A DNA stretch of 64,000 nt from Bacteroidales bacterium WCE2008 (GCA_900167925.1 FUZM01000001.1:496001-560000), one strand, 5' to 3'. Counted from the stretch's first letter, positions 52,151 to 61,219 are shown. A program made the numbers and translations. The notes: a model not told the origin generated them from the sequence alone.

Positions 52151-53762
52151 ATTCTGATCTCTCGATAGAGTATGTTATCTTGATCTTAGGACCGTCGGCT
52201 GCAGCCGGACCACGAAGTTTCGCGCGATAGAAACGTATGAAATCCATCATCTGCTGAGTCTGGGTCTGTGTCGTGGATGAATTCATCATCTGAGCCATCA
52301 TCATATAGTTATAGTAGTTGCTATATGCGCTGCCGTAACCGCCGTAACCACCATAACCGCCATAGCCATAGCCGCCGTATCCGCCATACATGCTGTTGTA
52401 ATAGTTGGCGTAGGCCATCTGCTGATAATACTCGCTCATATCGTTGTTGCCCGACGTAGTAGTCGTTGTCGTCTCGTCTGCAAGAGCCAGGAACCATATG
52501 TCATAGTTCTCGATCTTGCTCATGTCCTCGAGTTTCAGAAGCTGCTGGACATGATGAGTGATGTCCGGGCTGTAGACGCAGAGCGAACGGTTGATATCAC
52601 CGTGGTTCTCGCTGGAGATGCTGGCGTCCGTGATTCCGGCGAAGGTTATGCTCTCGTCTTTGTTGACGATTCTGCATGTAGGACTCAGATATTTCGGGAA
52701 GAGCCTCATCTCGAGATAATCCTCCGGGAAGTCATAAGGCATGACGACAGTAGCTTTGTTGATGATAGCCTTTGCCGGGTCGCCATGTTCGCTGATTATG
52801 TCCAGAACCTTTTCCCTGATTCCTGCAGCCTTGACTACCGGCTTGAGGCCGTTTCCGCCTTCGAAGTAAACTACGTCTGACGCAGGGCCTTCCAAGCCCT
52901 CCGAACTATGGGTGGTAAGGTTGTAGGCAACCTGAGGATATTCGGAAACCGAGGTACTGGAAATCTCGGAAAGGTCATATTTCTTGACCGGACCGAGGTA
53001 GAAAAGGAATGTGGTATCTACCTGACCGCGTCCCTCATATTCTGCTGAGAAGGTAAGGGTAGCGTAACTTCCGGTTATGCTGCCGCTGCTTACGGCAAGA
53101 GGAAGCTTGAACATATTGATTCTTCCGCCTTCGCCATGAGGTGCGTCGCAGGTAAGGAAGATTCCCGGGAAACGCTGCTCATACAGAGGAAGGGAATCCA
53201 GTTCTTCCTTGGTAATCGTAAGGTATTCTTTTCCGAACGCTTCTGTAAAGTCTATTGAAAGCGAATCGCTTCCGTTGAGCACGGGACTTGCCTTGGCGAT
53301 GGATACCGAGCCATGCTCGATCTCCGGCCTGGAACTGTTCTTGTCAAGGGGCTTCAGGAGCGCATAGACAGAAACGTTCTGAAGTATGTTCGCCTGTTTC
53401 GGATCGCAGGTCGATATAGAGTCGTTCACGGCAGTCAGATGGAAATTGCGGAATACCTGGGTGCCAGGTTTACCGAAATCCAGGTCGTCAAATGCCGGAA
53501 CAAGCGTAAACGCTGCGGAACGGGTCGTCAGACCGAAATCCGCATCACGGACGGCACCAATGCTGAATCTGTAAGAGCTATAGCTGGAAAGGCTGTCCGG
53601 CTGCCTCAATTCTATATCATCAATATCGAATTCGGCTGTATACAGGTCATATTTCATGTTGGTGGCAAGATAATTCTCTCCGAGAGAGTTATCTACGCTG
53701 ACACATGAATATAGAAGAGCCGATGCGGCAAGAGCCGCGATTACTGGAAACTTCAGTTTCAT
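52149..53762 (-). CDS. DUF4270 lipoprotein
   Basis: A 537-aa lipoprotein (LLYSC, Cys20). It matches DUF4270 proteins of Bacteroidetes: DNSLGENYLATNMKYDLYTAEF at the N-terminus, then repeated beta-rich modules and a C-terminal MDFIRFYRAKLRGP. Near residue 460-480 lies a low-complexity Tyr/Gly tract (repeats of GGYG). In this phylum it is regularly encoded beside the GT5-like protein, as here (zero-base spacing). Function unknown; likely outer-membrane or periplasmic. Confidence 0.83.
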   Translation of the reverse strand: MKLKFPVIAALAASALLYSCVSVDNSLGENYLATNMKYDLYTAEFDIDDIELRQPDSLSSYSSYRFSIGAVRDADFGLTTRSAAFTLVPAFDDLDFGKPGTQVFRNFHLTAVNDSISTCDPKQANILQNVSVYALLKPLDKNSSRPEIEHGSVSIAKASPVLNGSDSLSIDFTEAFGKEYLTITKEELDSLPLYEQRFPGIFLTCDAPHGEGGRINMFKLPLAVSSGSITGSYATLTFSAEYEGRGQVDTTFLFYLGPVKKYDLSEISSTSVSEYPQVAYNLTTHSSEGLEGPASDVVYFEGGNGLKPVVKAAGIREKVLDIISEHGDPAKAIINKATVVMPYDFPEDYLEMRLFPKYLSPTCRIVNKDESITFAGITDASISSENHGDINRSLCVYSPDITHHVQQLLKLEDMSKIENYDIWFLALADETTTTTTSGNNDMSEYYQQMAYANYYNSMYGGYGGYGYGGYGGYGGYGSAYSNYYNYMMMAQMMNSSTTQTQTQQMMDFIRFYRAKLRGPAAADGPKIKITYSIERSE

Positions 53763-54581
53763 TTACAACTGATCATAAAAACTGTTATACTCATCCATGT
53801 AGGATCCGTCTTCCATGGCGGCTTCGTTGAACGGAAGCATAGGGAGACCGAGACCCTTGCAGTACTCAACGACTTCGGCCGGGACCTCCTTAGCCCCGAG
53901 GATGATACCGTCAGAGTACCGTGCGGCAGTTTTAGCAAGATTTATGCCATCAGCTTTTTCGAGAAGACTGAACTCTTCCGCATCGGCGCCGCCGAATCTG
54001 GCGAGTTCAGCGAAGTCGGCTGCGAATGGTGCAGTCGGTGTATCATCATAAAGAGAAAGTACAACCTTGCTTTCAGAGAAGATAGGATCGTCTTTGTACG
54101 CCTTCTTGAGATAGGCGGGAAGAATATGCGAAATCCAGCCGTGGCAGTGGATTATATCCGGAGCCCAGCGGAGTTTCTTGACGGTCTCGAGCACGCCGCG
54201 GGCAAAGAATATAGCCCTTTCTGCGTTATCCTCGAAGAATACGCCATTCTCGTCGCAATATGTCTGTTTCCTTCTGAAATAATCCTCGTTGTCGATGAAG
54301 TAGATCTGAAGTCTGGCGGCGGAAATCGAAGCGACCTTGATCACGAGAGGGCGGTCCACGTCGTTGATTATTATATTCATGCCGGACAGGCGGATGACTT
54401 CATGAAGCTGGTTCTTCCTTTCGTTGATACAGCCATAACGCGGCATGAACGAACGGATTTCCTTCTTCCTTTCCTGGATGCCCTGAGGAAGGTATCTTCC
54501 GATGTTTGCTATCGGAGACTCCGGGAGGTAGGGATAGATCTCAGAATTGACAAACAGTATTTTTTTTGCGGCTTCTCCCAT
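53763..54581 (-). CDS. Glycogen/starch synthase-like GT5 N-terminal domain protein
   Basis: A 272-aa protein that corresponds to the N-terminal Rossmann half of GT5 synthases: KKILFVNSEIYPYLPESPIANIGRYLPQGIQERKKEIR, then DNEDYF, APDIIHCHGWISHILPAYL. The C-terminal half carrying the nucleotide-sugar KxGGL/EPCG elements is absent, so it may be non-catalytic or regulatory. The ATG at 54581 lies after the -7 box at 54609-54616; the longer start at 54611 is inside that box. Confidence 0.82.
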   Translation of the reverse strand: MGEAAKKILFVNSEIYPYLPESPIANIGRYLPQGIQERKKEIRSFMPRYGCINERKNQLHEVIRLSGMNIIINDVDRPLVIKVASISAARLQIYFIDNEDYFRRKQTYCDENGVFFEDNAERAIFFARGVLETVKKLRWAPDIIHCHGWISHILPAYLKKAYKDDPIFSESKVVLSLYDDTPTAPFAADFAELARFGGADAEEFSLLEKADGINLAKTAARYSDGIILGAKEVPAEVVEYCKGLGLPMLPFNEAAMEDGSYMDEYNSFYDQL

Positions 54582-54608
54582 CTTAAACAAATTTTGTTTT
54601 ACCAAATA

Positions 54609-54616
54609 CAAAGGTA
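54609..54616 (-). promoter_or_regulatory. -7 box of the GT5-DUF4270 operon
   Basis: Minus-strand TACCTTTG. It is divergent from the ftsX promoter 30 bp away. Confidence 0.65.
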
Positions 54617-54646
54617 AGATTTTTTTTTCATATTTCCATAAATTGC

Positions 54647-54654
54647 TATCTTTG
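54647..54654 (+). promoter_or_regulatory. -7 box of the ftsX operon
   Basis: TATCTTTG, 18 bp before the ATG at 54673. Its position rules out the long ORF start at 54547. Confidence 0.65.
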
Positions 54655-54672
54655 GAAGATATTTGGAGAACT

Positions 54673-55551
54673 ATGTCTAAAACGGAAAATAAACTAATGC
54701 GCAGGCGTATGGTGAACGCCTACCTGTCTTCTGTGATCAGCATCAGCATGGTCCTGCTGCTGGTCGGAATCGCCAGCATGATCCTGGTCAATACGGACAG
54801 CATCTCCAACTATTTCAAGGAGAACATGAAGATCAGCGTGATAATGCTGCCTGAAGTCTCCGAAGAGCAGGCTCTCGATTACAAGACGACCGTCGATTCC
54901 AGACCGTTCATCCATACGGCCGAATTCGTGTCCCGCCGTCAGGGAGAGGAAGAGATGAAGCAGATGCTCGGCGAGGACTTCCTCAGTGTATTCGAGACTT
55001 CTCCGATCCCGGTTTCCATAGACATAACCCTGGTTGCCGACTATGTGGTCGAAGACAGCCTGGAAGTCGTCAAGAACATTCTGTCGGAGTCGTCGCTGGT
55101 CGATGAAGTCGTATATCAGAAATCACTGGTCGATGATCTCAATGCCAATCTCGGAAAGATATCGGCCATACTTGGCGTATTCATAATCCTGCTGCTCTTC
55201 ATCTCGTTCGTGCTGATAAGCAATACGGTCCGGCTGAATGTCTATGCCCGGCGTTTTACGATCCATACGATGAAGCTGGTCGGCGCGACCAGATCCTTTA
55301 TCCGCGGACCGTTCCTGGCCAGGGCTGCGATTCTTGGAGTATTTTCGGCGCTGATTGCCATAATGATCCTTGTCGGCCTGCTGTTTGTAATAAGAGCAGA
55401 GCTTTCAAGCATGTTTGAACTGTTCGACCTGCGGCTGCTGCTCCTCGCCATGGGCATTGTTCTTGCCTCCGGAGTGGTGATCTGCGTGGTCAGCTCGTAC
55501 TTTGTGGTGAACAAGCTGCTGTCGCTGGATAAATCTGAATTATACTATTGA
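54673..55551 (+). CDS. ftsX: Cell division protein FtsX
   Basis: A 292-aa permease-like protein with the FtsX layout: short cytoplasmic N-terminus (MSKTENKLMRRRMVNAYLSS), first membrane helix, a ~110-residue periplasmic loop (SVIMLPEVSEEQALDYK ... RQGEEEMKQMLGEDF), then three C-terminal helices with VYARRFTIHTMKLVGATRSFIRGPFL. With FtsE it controls peptidoglycan hydrolases at the septum. ftsE is not adjacent, as is common in Bacteroidetes. Confidence 0.93.
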   Translation: MSKTENKLMRRRMVNAYLSSVISISMVLLLVGIASMILVNTDSISNYFKENMKISVIMLPEVSEEQALDYKTTVDSRPFIHTAEFVSRRQGEEEMKQMLGEDFLSVFETSPIPVSIDITLVADYVVEDSLEVVKNILSESSLVDEVVYQKSLVDDLNANLGKISAILGVFIILLLFISFVLISNTVRLNVYARRFTIHTMKLVGATRSFIRGPFLARAAILGVFSALIAIMILVGLLFVIRAELSSMFELFDLRLLLLAMGIVLASGVVICVVSSYFVVNKLLSLDKSELYY

Positions 55552-55552
55552 T

Positions 55553-55798
55553 ATGGATAAGAAGTTTGCAATGAACAAGAAGGGGCTGAGAATGCTTCTG
55601 GCCGGTCTGCTCGTCATGGTCGCCGGTTATATACTCATGATCGGTGGCGGAAGCGACGACCCGGCCGTATTCAACTGGTCGATGTTCGATTTCCGCAGGC
55701 TGGTCGCTGCTCCGCTGGTAATCATCTGCGGAGTCGTCGTGGAGATTGTCGCTATCATGGGCTGCTTCAAGGGCGGTAAAGACGCAGAGGAGAAATAG
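55553..55798 (+). CDS. DUF3098 membrane protein
   Basis: An 81-aa protein with two membrane helices (KGLRMLLAGLLVMVAGYILM; LVAAPLVIICGVVVEIVAIM) around a conserved GGGSDDPAVFNWSMFDFRRL. DUF3098 is typically encoded between ftsX and uppP in Bacteroidetes. It starts 1 nt after ftsX. Function unknown. Confidence 0.88.
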   Translation: MDKKFAMNKKGLRMLLAGLLVMVAGYILMIGGGSDDPAVFNWSMFDFRRLVAAPLVIICGVVVEIVAIMGCFKGGKDAEEK

Positions 55799-55800
55799 AT

Positions 55801-56619
55801 ATGGAGTGGTGGCAGGCGATACTTCTCGGAATAGTCCAGGGACTTACTGAATTCCTTCCGGTCAGCAGCAGCGGGCATCTTATGATCTTCAGGGAACTGC
55901 TCGGCGCTGATGCCGAAGGCTTCCTGGATTTTACGGTCACGGTACATTTCGCTACTGTGCTCAGCACGGTCGTGGTATTCTGGAGTGCCATCTGGAATCT
56001 TCTGAAAGGCTTCTTCAAGTTCAGATATAACGACGAGACCGATTACGTCCTGAAACTTCTGGTTTCGGTCATCCCGGTCGGCATCGTCGGATTCATGTTC
56101 AAAGACAAGGTGGAGGCCTTCTTCGGGGATGACCTGACCACCGTCGGCGTCGGTCTCTGCATCACGGCCCTGCTGCTCTGGCTTTCGGATTTCCTGGCAG
56201 GACGCAGGTCCATAGTGAAGGAAAGCCAGGCCCGCAACGGCATCAGCTACTGGCAGGCTCTGCTGGTAGGTGTCGGCCAGGCCTTCGCAGTCGCTCCGGG
56301 AGTCTCCCGCAGCGGAACCACTATCGCGACAGGACTTCTGAGCGGCGTAAGGCGCGATGTCATGGCCCAGTTCTCTTTCCTCATGGTCCTGATCCCGATC
56401 ATAGGGGAGCAGTTGCTTGACCTGCTGAAAGTCGCGACCGGAGAGGTGTCGTTCGGCGACGGTGTCGGACCGCTGGCGCTTGTGCTTGGCTTCATATTCG
56501 CATTTATCTCGGGACTTTTCGCCTGCAAGGTGATGATCGCTCTGGTGCGTAAGGCCCGTCTCGGCTGGTTCTCGCTCTACTGCGTGCTGGTCGCAATTCT
56601 TATATTCATATTCGCATAA
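55801..56619 (+). CDS. uppP: Undecaprenyl-diphosphatase
   Basis: A 272-aa integral membrane BacA/UppP protein. The two signature loops are present: GLTEFLPVSSSGHL (residues 15-28) and VAPGVSRSGTTIATG near 165-180. It recycles undecaprenyl pyrophosphate for peptidoglycan and other envelope polymers. It is coupled to DUF3098 (2-nt gap) and lpxH (1-nt overlap). Confidence 0.95.
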   Translation: MEWWQAILLGIVQGLTEFLPVSSSGHLMIFRELLGADAEGFLDFTVTVHFATVLSTVVVFWSAIWNLLKGFFKFRYNDETDYVLKLLVSVIPVGIVGFMFKDKVEAFFGDDLTTVGVGLCITALLLWLSDFLAGRRSIVKESQARNGISYWQALLVGVGQAFAVAPGVSRSGTTIATGLLSGVRRDVMAQFSFLMVLIPIIGEQLLDLLKVATGEVSFGDGVGPLALVLGFIFAFISGLFACKVMIALVRKARLGWFSLYCVLVAILIFIFA

Positions 56620-57386
56620 TGGCGGAAAGGACGCTGACATTCTTCGCATCTGACGTGCATCTCGGACTCGATGTCAAAGACAAAGACAGGCGGGAAGCCA
56701 GGTTCGTGTCTTTTCTGAATGCCATTCCTAAGGACAGGACGGAATCGCTCTTTCTGCTCGGGGATATATGGGACTTCTGGTATGAGTACCGGGATGTCGT
56801 CCCGAGAGGGTATGTGCGTGTCTTTGCGGCCCTGACTGCCCTGATGGACGCAGGAGTCAAAGTCTATTTCTTCCCCGGGAACCATGATATCTGGTGCTAC
56901 AGCTACTTCGCTTCGCTCGGGATCACGGTCTTTGAGCAGCCTTACAGCTGCCGGATCGGGACGAAGACTTTCTGTCTGGGACATGGCGACGGACTCGGCC
57001 CCGGCATGCACATGTACAAGCTGATGCGGTGGACATTCCACGAGCGCTTCTTCCAGCGTCTGTTCTCGACTCTCCATCCGAGGATAGCCTTCAGCCTGGG
57101 AAACAGCTGGTCCAAGAGCAGCCGTCTGGCGAAGAGCCTGGAGTATCATTTCAGGGGAAAAGACGAGCCTCTGTACAAATGGGTCGTGTCCGAAGAGGCC
57201 AAGGCCCATGCGGACTATTATATCTTCGGCCATTTCCATACTTCTGTGGATATGGAGGTTCCCGGGGGAGCCAGGCTGATGATTCTTAAGGACTGGATGG
57301 ATTCTTCCCCTTATTTCTTCTTCGACGGCGAGGCGCTGAGGTCGGCGACGTATACTTCTGGCGGATATGTGCCGAATATAGAGTAA
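56619..57386 (+). CDS. lpxH: UDP-2,3-diacylglucosamine diphosphatase-like metallophosphatase
   Basis: A 255-aa calcineurin-type phosphoesterase. Metal ligands: SDVHLG, LGDIWDFW, GNHDIW, LGHGDG and GHFHTS. The aromatic IWDFWYEY and FHERFFQRLF lid match Bacteroidetes LpxH, which makes lipid X for lipid A. The 3' end overlaps the convergent DUF4294 gene by 76 bp. Confidence 0.88.
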   Translation: MAERTLTFFASDVHLGLDVKDKDRREARFVSFLNAIPKDRTESLFLLGDIWDFWYEYRDVVPRGYVRVFAALTALMDAGVKVYFFPGNHDIWCYSYFASLGITVFEQPYSCRIGTKTFCLGHGDGLGPGMHMYKLMRWTFHERFFQRLFSTLHPRIAFSLGNSWSKSSRLAKSLEYHFRGKDEPLYKWVVSEEAKAHADYYIFGHFHTSVDMEVPGGARLMILKDWMDSSPYFFFDGEALRSATYTSGGYVPNIE

Positions 57387-57982
57387 TACAGGCCTTCGAA
57401 AGTATCGTTCTCCCATGATTTGACGAGGTCCTCTATGGCCTTGTCTTCCTGTTCCGGATCATAGTGTCTCTTCAGGTCTCCTCCGAAGATCTTCGCGATT
57501 CCCTGCCAGAAACCGGCGGCGACTCCGCTTTTGTAGTTCTTTATGATCTCGTATGGAGTCAGGCCTGTCTCTCTTCCGATAAGCTGGATCAGCAGTTTGC
57601 CCTGCGATACGGTCATTTTCCTGATGACCGGCTCGTAGTTGTCGAGAACGTTGCTCTGGATCGCGTTTATGTATTTGTCTCTTTTCCTTCGTCTTAGATG
57701 GTCCGATGCTATCGTGCTGTCGACTTCCCGGATCATTTCCCGGGCCTGGATGGCGTAAGGGTATGTCTTGCTGAAATTATGGACCAGCTTGTAGTATTTC
57801 CTCCACTGGCGGCCTTTCTTCTTGCCGGTGTAGGTGTATGCCGGTTTCAGGACGTCGACGAAGACGGTGTCTCCGTTCTCGACTATGTATGTCATGTAGC
57901 CGCGATTCTGGGCGCCGGCGTCGAAGCCCGCGAGAATCGCCGCTGTCATGATCATTATATATATTGTAATCCTTTTTCTCAT
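57311..57982 (-). CDS. DUF4294 protein
   Basis: A 223-aa exported protein with a signal-like N-terminus (ITIYIMIMTAAILAG). The DUF4294 core is YIVENGDTVFVDVLKPAYTY ... YYKLVHNFSKTYPYAIQAREM ... LLIQLIGRETGLTPYEIIKNYKSG. The start at 57982 is preferred over 58021. The last 25 codons overlap the lpxH 3' end on the other strand, so one of the two annotated ends might be inexact. Function unknown. Confidence 0.82.
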   Translation of the reverse strand: MRKRITIYIMIMTAAILAGFDAGAQNRGYMTYIVENGDTVFVDVLKPAYTYTGKKKGRQWRKYYKLVHNFSKTYPYAIQAREMIREVDSTIASDHLRRRKRDKYINAIQSNVLDNYEPVIRKMTVSQGKLLIQLIGRETGLTPYEIIKNYKSGVAAGFWQGIAKIFGGDLKRHYDPEQEDKAIEDLVKSWENDTFEGLYYSIFGTYPPEVYVADLSASPSKKK

Positions 57983-58034
57983 CTTTTTACAAAAATACTC
58001 ATTTTTCAGATAATATGCCATTGTCCGGCGGCCT

Positions 58035-58125
58035 GTGTCGAAAAGTTACGCGAATATTTTTCGACACTTCTCATAAAGTGCTGAAAAAGCGACAGATAGC
58101 TGCGAGATTTTTGTGTCGAAAAGTT
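58035..58125. promoter_or_regulatory. GTGTCGAAAA motif cluster upstream of the ribosomal operon
   Basis: GTGTCGAAAA (58035-58044) and TTTTCGACAC (58058-58067) form a 10-bp inverted repeat. A direct copy TGTGTCGAAAAGTT is at 58112-58125, matching 58034-58047. It lies between DUF4294 and the rplP promoter and could be a regulator site or a bidirectional hairpin. Confidence 0.55.
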
Positions 58126-58145
58126 TGAAAATTTTTTCAGAAAAT

Positions 58146-58176
58146 GTTGGTTAATCAGATATTTTTCGTAACTTTG
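58146..58176 (+). promoter_or_regulatory. Promoter of the rplP-secY operon
   Basis: GTTG (58146-58149), 19-bp spacer, TAACTTTG (58169-58176). Leader length is about 85 nt. Confidence 0.78.
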
Positions 58177-58185
58177 CAATCCCAA

Positions 58186-58226
58186 AATTGAGGTGAACTA
58201 TGCCCAAGAGATTGGAACTCAATTAG
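58186..58226 (+). promoter_or_regulatory. Leader hairpin with an eight-codon ORF
   Basis: AATTGAG (58186-58192) and CTCAATT (58218-58224) can pair right at the start of the leader. The loop holds GAGGTGA and an ATG opening an ORF of MPKRLELN (58200-58226). It may be a ribosomal-protein autoregulation site or a leader peptide; evidence is structural only. Confidence 0.4.
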
Positions 58227-58266
58227 TTAGGGAATTTTTAGGAAAATTAATAAAAGTAATACAGCA

Positions 58267-58686
58267 ATGTTACAACCTAAGAGAACCAAATTCAGAAGGG
58301 AACAGAAAGGTGTGATGAAAGGCAATGCCCAGAGGGGAAACCAGCTTGCCTTCGGATCTTTCGGTATCAAAACCCTTGAAAATTGTTGGCTTACTGCACA
58401 GCAGATAGAGGCTGCCCGTCAGGCAATCACCCGCCGTATGAACCGTGAGGGTCAGGTATGGATCAGGGTATTCCCTGCTAAGCCTTTCACTAAGAAGCCG
58501 TTGTCAACCCGTATGGGTAAAGGTAAGGGAGACCCTCAGGGTTTCGTTTGCCCTATCACCCCGGGACGTATCCTCTTCGAGGCAGAAGGTGTATCGCTCG
58601 AGACAGCGAGAGAGGCTATGAAGCTCGCAGCTTCCAAGCTTCCTGTAGACACCAAGTTCGTCGTTCGCAGAGACTATGTGGAATAA
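58267..58686 (+). CDS. rplP: 50S ribosomal protein L16
   Basis: A 139-aa protein with L16 hallmarks: [60 protein letters not shown]. It lies near the A-site tRNA. Unusually it is the first gene of the operon here; rpsC normally precedes it, but an unrelated minus-strand gene does so in this window. Confidence 0.97.
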   Translation: MLQPKRTKFRREQKGVMKGNAQRGNQLAFGSFGIKTLENCWLTAQQIEAARQAITRRMNREGQVWIRVFPAKPFTKKPLSTRMGKGKGDPQGFVCPITPGRILFEAEGVSLETAREAMKLAASKLPVDTKFVVRRDYVE

Positions 58687-58704
58687 TTTAATGGTAGAGA
58701 GAAA

Positions 58705-58899
58705 ATGAAAATCAAAGAAGTACGCGAGATGTCAATAGCGGATCTCAAAGACCGCATCGCAGCAGAGAAAGCTAATCTTGATAGCCTCAGGGTTAATCAC
58801 GCAATCTCTCCATTAGAGGACACTTCCATTTTTAGCAAGACCAGAAAGGATATCGCCAGAATGATGGCCGTCCTCGCTGAGAAAGAAAACAATCAGTAA
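58705..58899 (+). CDS. rpmC: 50S ribosomal protein L29
   Basis: A 64-aa two-helix protein (MKIKEVREMSIADLKDRIA ... FSKTRKDIARMMAVLAEKE). It sits at the peptide exit tunnel rim. Order rplP-rpmC-rpsQ is canonical. Confidence 0.95.
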   Translation: MKIKEVREMSIADLKDRIAAEKANLDSLRVNHAISPLEDTSIFSKTRKDIARMMAVLAEKENNQ

Positions 58900-58910
58900 A
58901 TTGAAGTCCT

Positions 58911-59165
58911 ATGGAAAGAAATCTTCGTAAGGAAAGAATCGGTATCGTGGTCAGCAACAAGATGGATAAGACCATCATCGTTGCCGTCGAGACAAAAGAG
59001 AAGCATCCATTATATGGAAAGTTCGTAAACAAGACCACAAAGTTCGTCGCACAGGACGAAAAGAATGAGTGCAGCGAAGGCGACAAGGTTCTCATCATGG
59101 AGACCCGTCCTCTGAGCAAGACCAAGAGGTGGAGATTAGTTGAAATCGTAGAAAAAGTCAAGTAA
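58911..59165 (+). CDS. rpsQ: 30S ribosomal protein S17
   Basis: An 84-aa OB-fold protein: [55 protein letters not shown]. Primary 16S rRNA binder. Confidence 0.97.
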   Translation: MERNLRKERIGIVVSNKMDKTIIVAVETKEKHPLYGKFVNKTTKFVAQDEKNECSEGDKVLIMETRPLSKTKRWRLVEIVEKVK

Positions 59166-59167
59166 CA

Positions 59168-59533
59168 ATGATACAGCAGGAATCACGTTTAAAGGTGGCT
59201 GACAACAGCGGTGCAAAGGAAGTCCTCTGCATCCGTGTCCTCGGGGGTACCCACCACCGTTATGCATCTGTAGGCGATCAGATCGTCGTATCAGTAAAGA
59301 GCGCCATCCCTGGCGGCGATGCCAAGAAGGGTACAGTTTCAAAGGCTGTTGTAGTGCGCACTAAGAAAGAAGTCCGCAGACCGGACGGATCTTACATCCG
59401 TTTCGATGACAATGCATGTGTTCTTCTCAACAATGCAGGAGAACTCAGGGGCACCCGTATTTTCGGCCCTGTAGCAAGAGAGCTGCGTGAGAATTATATG
59501 AAGGTTGTTTCACTGGCACCGGAGGTCCTTTAA
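59168..59533 (+). CDS. rplN: 50S ribosomal protein L14
   Basis: A 121-aa protein: [53 protein letters not shown]. Starts 2 bp after rpsQ. Confidence 0.97.
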   Translation: MIQQESRLKVADNSGAKEVLCIRVLGGTHHRYASVGDQIVVSVKSAIPGGDAKKGTVSKAVVVRTKKEVRRPDGSYIRFDDNACVLLNNAGELRGTRIFGPVARELRENYMKVVSLAPEVL

Positions 59534-59545
59534 TCTATAAGTATC

Positions 59546-59860
59546 ATGAAAAAGTTTCATATCAAAAAAGGAGACACCGTTTTTGTGAACGCCGGCAACG
59601 ATAAAGGTAAGACCGGAAAGGTCCTCGAAGTCCTCAGAGACAAGGATCGTGTCATCGTAGAAGGAATAAATGTAGTAAGCAAGCATACCAAACCTAATGC
59701 TCAGCACCCTCAGGGCGGTATCGTAAAGCAGGAAGCAGGAATCCATATTTCCAATGTCCAGCTCGTAGATCCTAAGTCAGGTGCAGCTACAAGGGTCGGC
59801 TACAAGGAAGTAGACGGCAAGAAGGTTCGCTATGCTAAGAAATCTGGAGAGGAGATTTAA
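59546..59860 (+). CDS. rplX: 50S ribosomal protein L24
   Basis: A 104-aa KOW-motif protein: [44 protein letters not shown]. Assembly initiator of the large subunit. Confidence 0.97.
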   Translation: MKKFHIKKGDTVFVNAGNDKGKTGKVLEVLRDKDRVIVEGINVVSKHTKPNAQHPQGGIVKQEAGIHISNVQLVDPKSGAATRVGYKEVDGKKVRYAKKSGEEI

Positions 59861-59862
59861 TT

Positions 59863-60462
59863 ATGGCAAAGAAGAAAAACGAATCTGTTGAGGTTATGGA
59901 GCTGCCTGCAGGCTACGTTCCTACTCTCAAGAAAGTATATAAAGAAGAGATCGTTCCTGCTCTTATGAAGCAGTTCTCTTACACTAGCGTAATGCAGGTT
60001 CCGAAGCTCGTCAAGATTACCATCAACGAAGGTATCGGCGACGCTACCCAGGACAAGAAGCTCGTTGAGGAGGCAGCTGAAGAGCTCAGCCTCATCACCG
60101 GCCAGAAGGCTATCGTTACTTCTTCAAAGAAGGACGTTTCCAACTTCAAGCTCCGTAAGGGTATGCCGATCGGCACCAAGGTTACTCTCCGTAATGTAAA
60201 AATGTACGAGTTCCTCGAGAAGCTCATCCGTGTATCTCTCCCTCGTATCCGTGACTTCAACGGTATTTCAGAGAAGATGGACGGTCAGGGTAACTACACC
60301 CTCGGTCTCAAGGAGCAGATTATCTTCCCGGAGATCGATATGGACAAGAACCCAAGGATCCACGGTATGGAGATCACTTTCGTGACCACCGCCAAGTCTG
60401 ACGAAGAGGCTTATGCACTTCTCAAGGCTATCGGTCTTCCATTCAAGAAACATAACAACTAA
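59863..60462 (+). CDS. rplE: 50S ribosomal protein L5
   Basis: A 199-aa protein binding 5S r[63 protein letters not shown]. It carries a short N-terminal extension ([20 protein letters not shown]) before the usual start region. Confidence 0.97.
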   Translation: MAKKKNESVEVMELPAGYVPTLKKVYKEEIVPALMKQFSYTSVMQVPKLVKITINEGIGDATQDKKLVEEAAEELSLITGQKAIVTSSKKDVSNFKLRKGMPIGTKVTLRNVKMYEFLEKLIRVSLPRIRDFNGISEKMDGQGNYTLGLKEQIIFPEIDMDKNPRIHGMEITFVTTAKSDEEAYALLKAIGLPFKKHNN

Positions 60463-60473
60463 AAGAGTATACA

Positions 60474-60743
60474 ATGGCAAAGGAAAGTATGAAAGCCCGC
60501 GAAGTAAAACGCGCGAAATTAGTTGCTAAATACGCCGAGAAGAGAAAGGCTCTCAAAGAGGCAGGCGACTGGGCAGCTCTCGACAAGCTTCCTAAGAACT
60601 CAGCTTCTTGCCGTCTCCACAACCGTTGCTCTCTCACCGGACGTCCAAAGGGATATATGCGTGCCTTCGGTATCAGCCGTATCCAGTTCCGCGAGATGGC
60701 TTCCAACGGTCTCATCCCGGGCGTAAAGAAAGCAAGCTGGTAG
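60474..60743 (+). CDS. rpsN: 30S ribosomal protein S14 (zinc-free type)
   Basis: An 89-aa S14 of the long, C-minus form: [51 protein letters not shown]. The CxxC zinc pairs of short S14 are absent. Confidence 0.97.
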   Translation: MAKESMKAREVKRAKLVAKYAEKRKALKEAGDWAALDKLPKNSASCRLHNRCSLTGRPKGYMRAFGISRIQFREMASNGLIPGVKKASW

Positions 60744-60786
60744 TAAATATTACACATTATATATTATTAACAACAATCGGATATCG

Positions 60787-60800
60787 GGCGTCATGACGCC
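60787..60800. promoter_or_regulatory. Perfect palindrome in the rpsN-rpsH gap
   Basis: GGCGTCATGACGCC lies in the 80-bp gap before rpsH, the largest gap inside this operon. It could be an mRNA site for a ribosomal protein (S8 regulates this region in Escherichia coli) or a processing site. Confidence 0.4.
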
Positions 60801-60823
60801 GGTCCATAAAAAAAGACAAAAAA

Positions 60824-61219
60824 ATGACTGATCCAATTGCAGATTTTCTGACCAGAATCCGTAACGCTTACCGTGCAGGTAAGAAGGTGGTCGAGATCCC
60901 TTCATCTAAGCTGAAGGTCGCTATCACAGAGATTCTGTTCGAGCAGGGTTACATCCTCAGCTACAAAGTAGTCGAGGGCCAGCCTGCAGACACAATCAAA
61001 ATCGCTCTCAAGTATCATCCTCAGACCAAGGTCGCTGCCATCAAGGGTCTCGACCGTATTTCTAAGCCAGGTCTCAGGAAGTACGTTGACGTAAAGGACA
61101 TGCCTCGAGTTCTCAATGGCCTCGGTGTAGCTATCCTTACTACTTCAAAGGGTGTCATCACTGACAAGAAGGCTCGTGAGCTCGGCGTCGGCGGTGAGGT
61201 AATATGCTATGTATATTAA
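60824..61219 (+). CDS. rpsH: 30S ribosomal protein S8
   Basis: A 131-aa protein: TDPIADFLTRIRNAYRAGK, ISKPGLRKYVDVKDMPRVLNGLG, ILTTSKGVITDKKARELGVGGEV. Confidence 0.97.
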   Translation: MTDPIADFLTRIRNAYRAGKKVVEIPSSKLKVAITEILFEQGYILSYKVVEGQPADTIKIALKYHPQTKVAAIKGLDRISKPGLRKYVDVKDMPRVLNGLGVAILTTSKGVITDKKARELGVGGEVICYVY

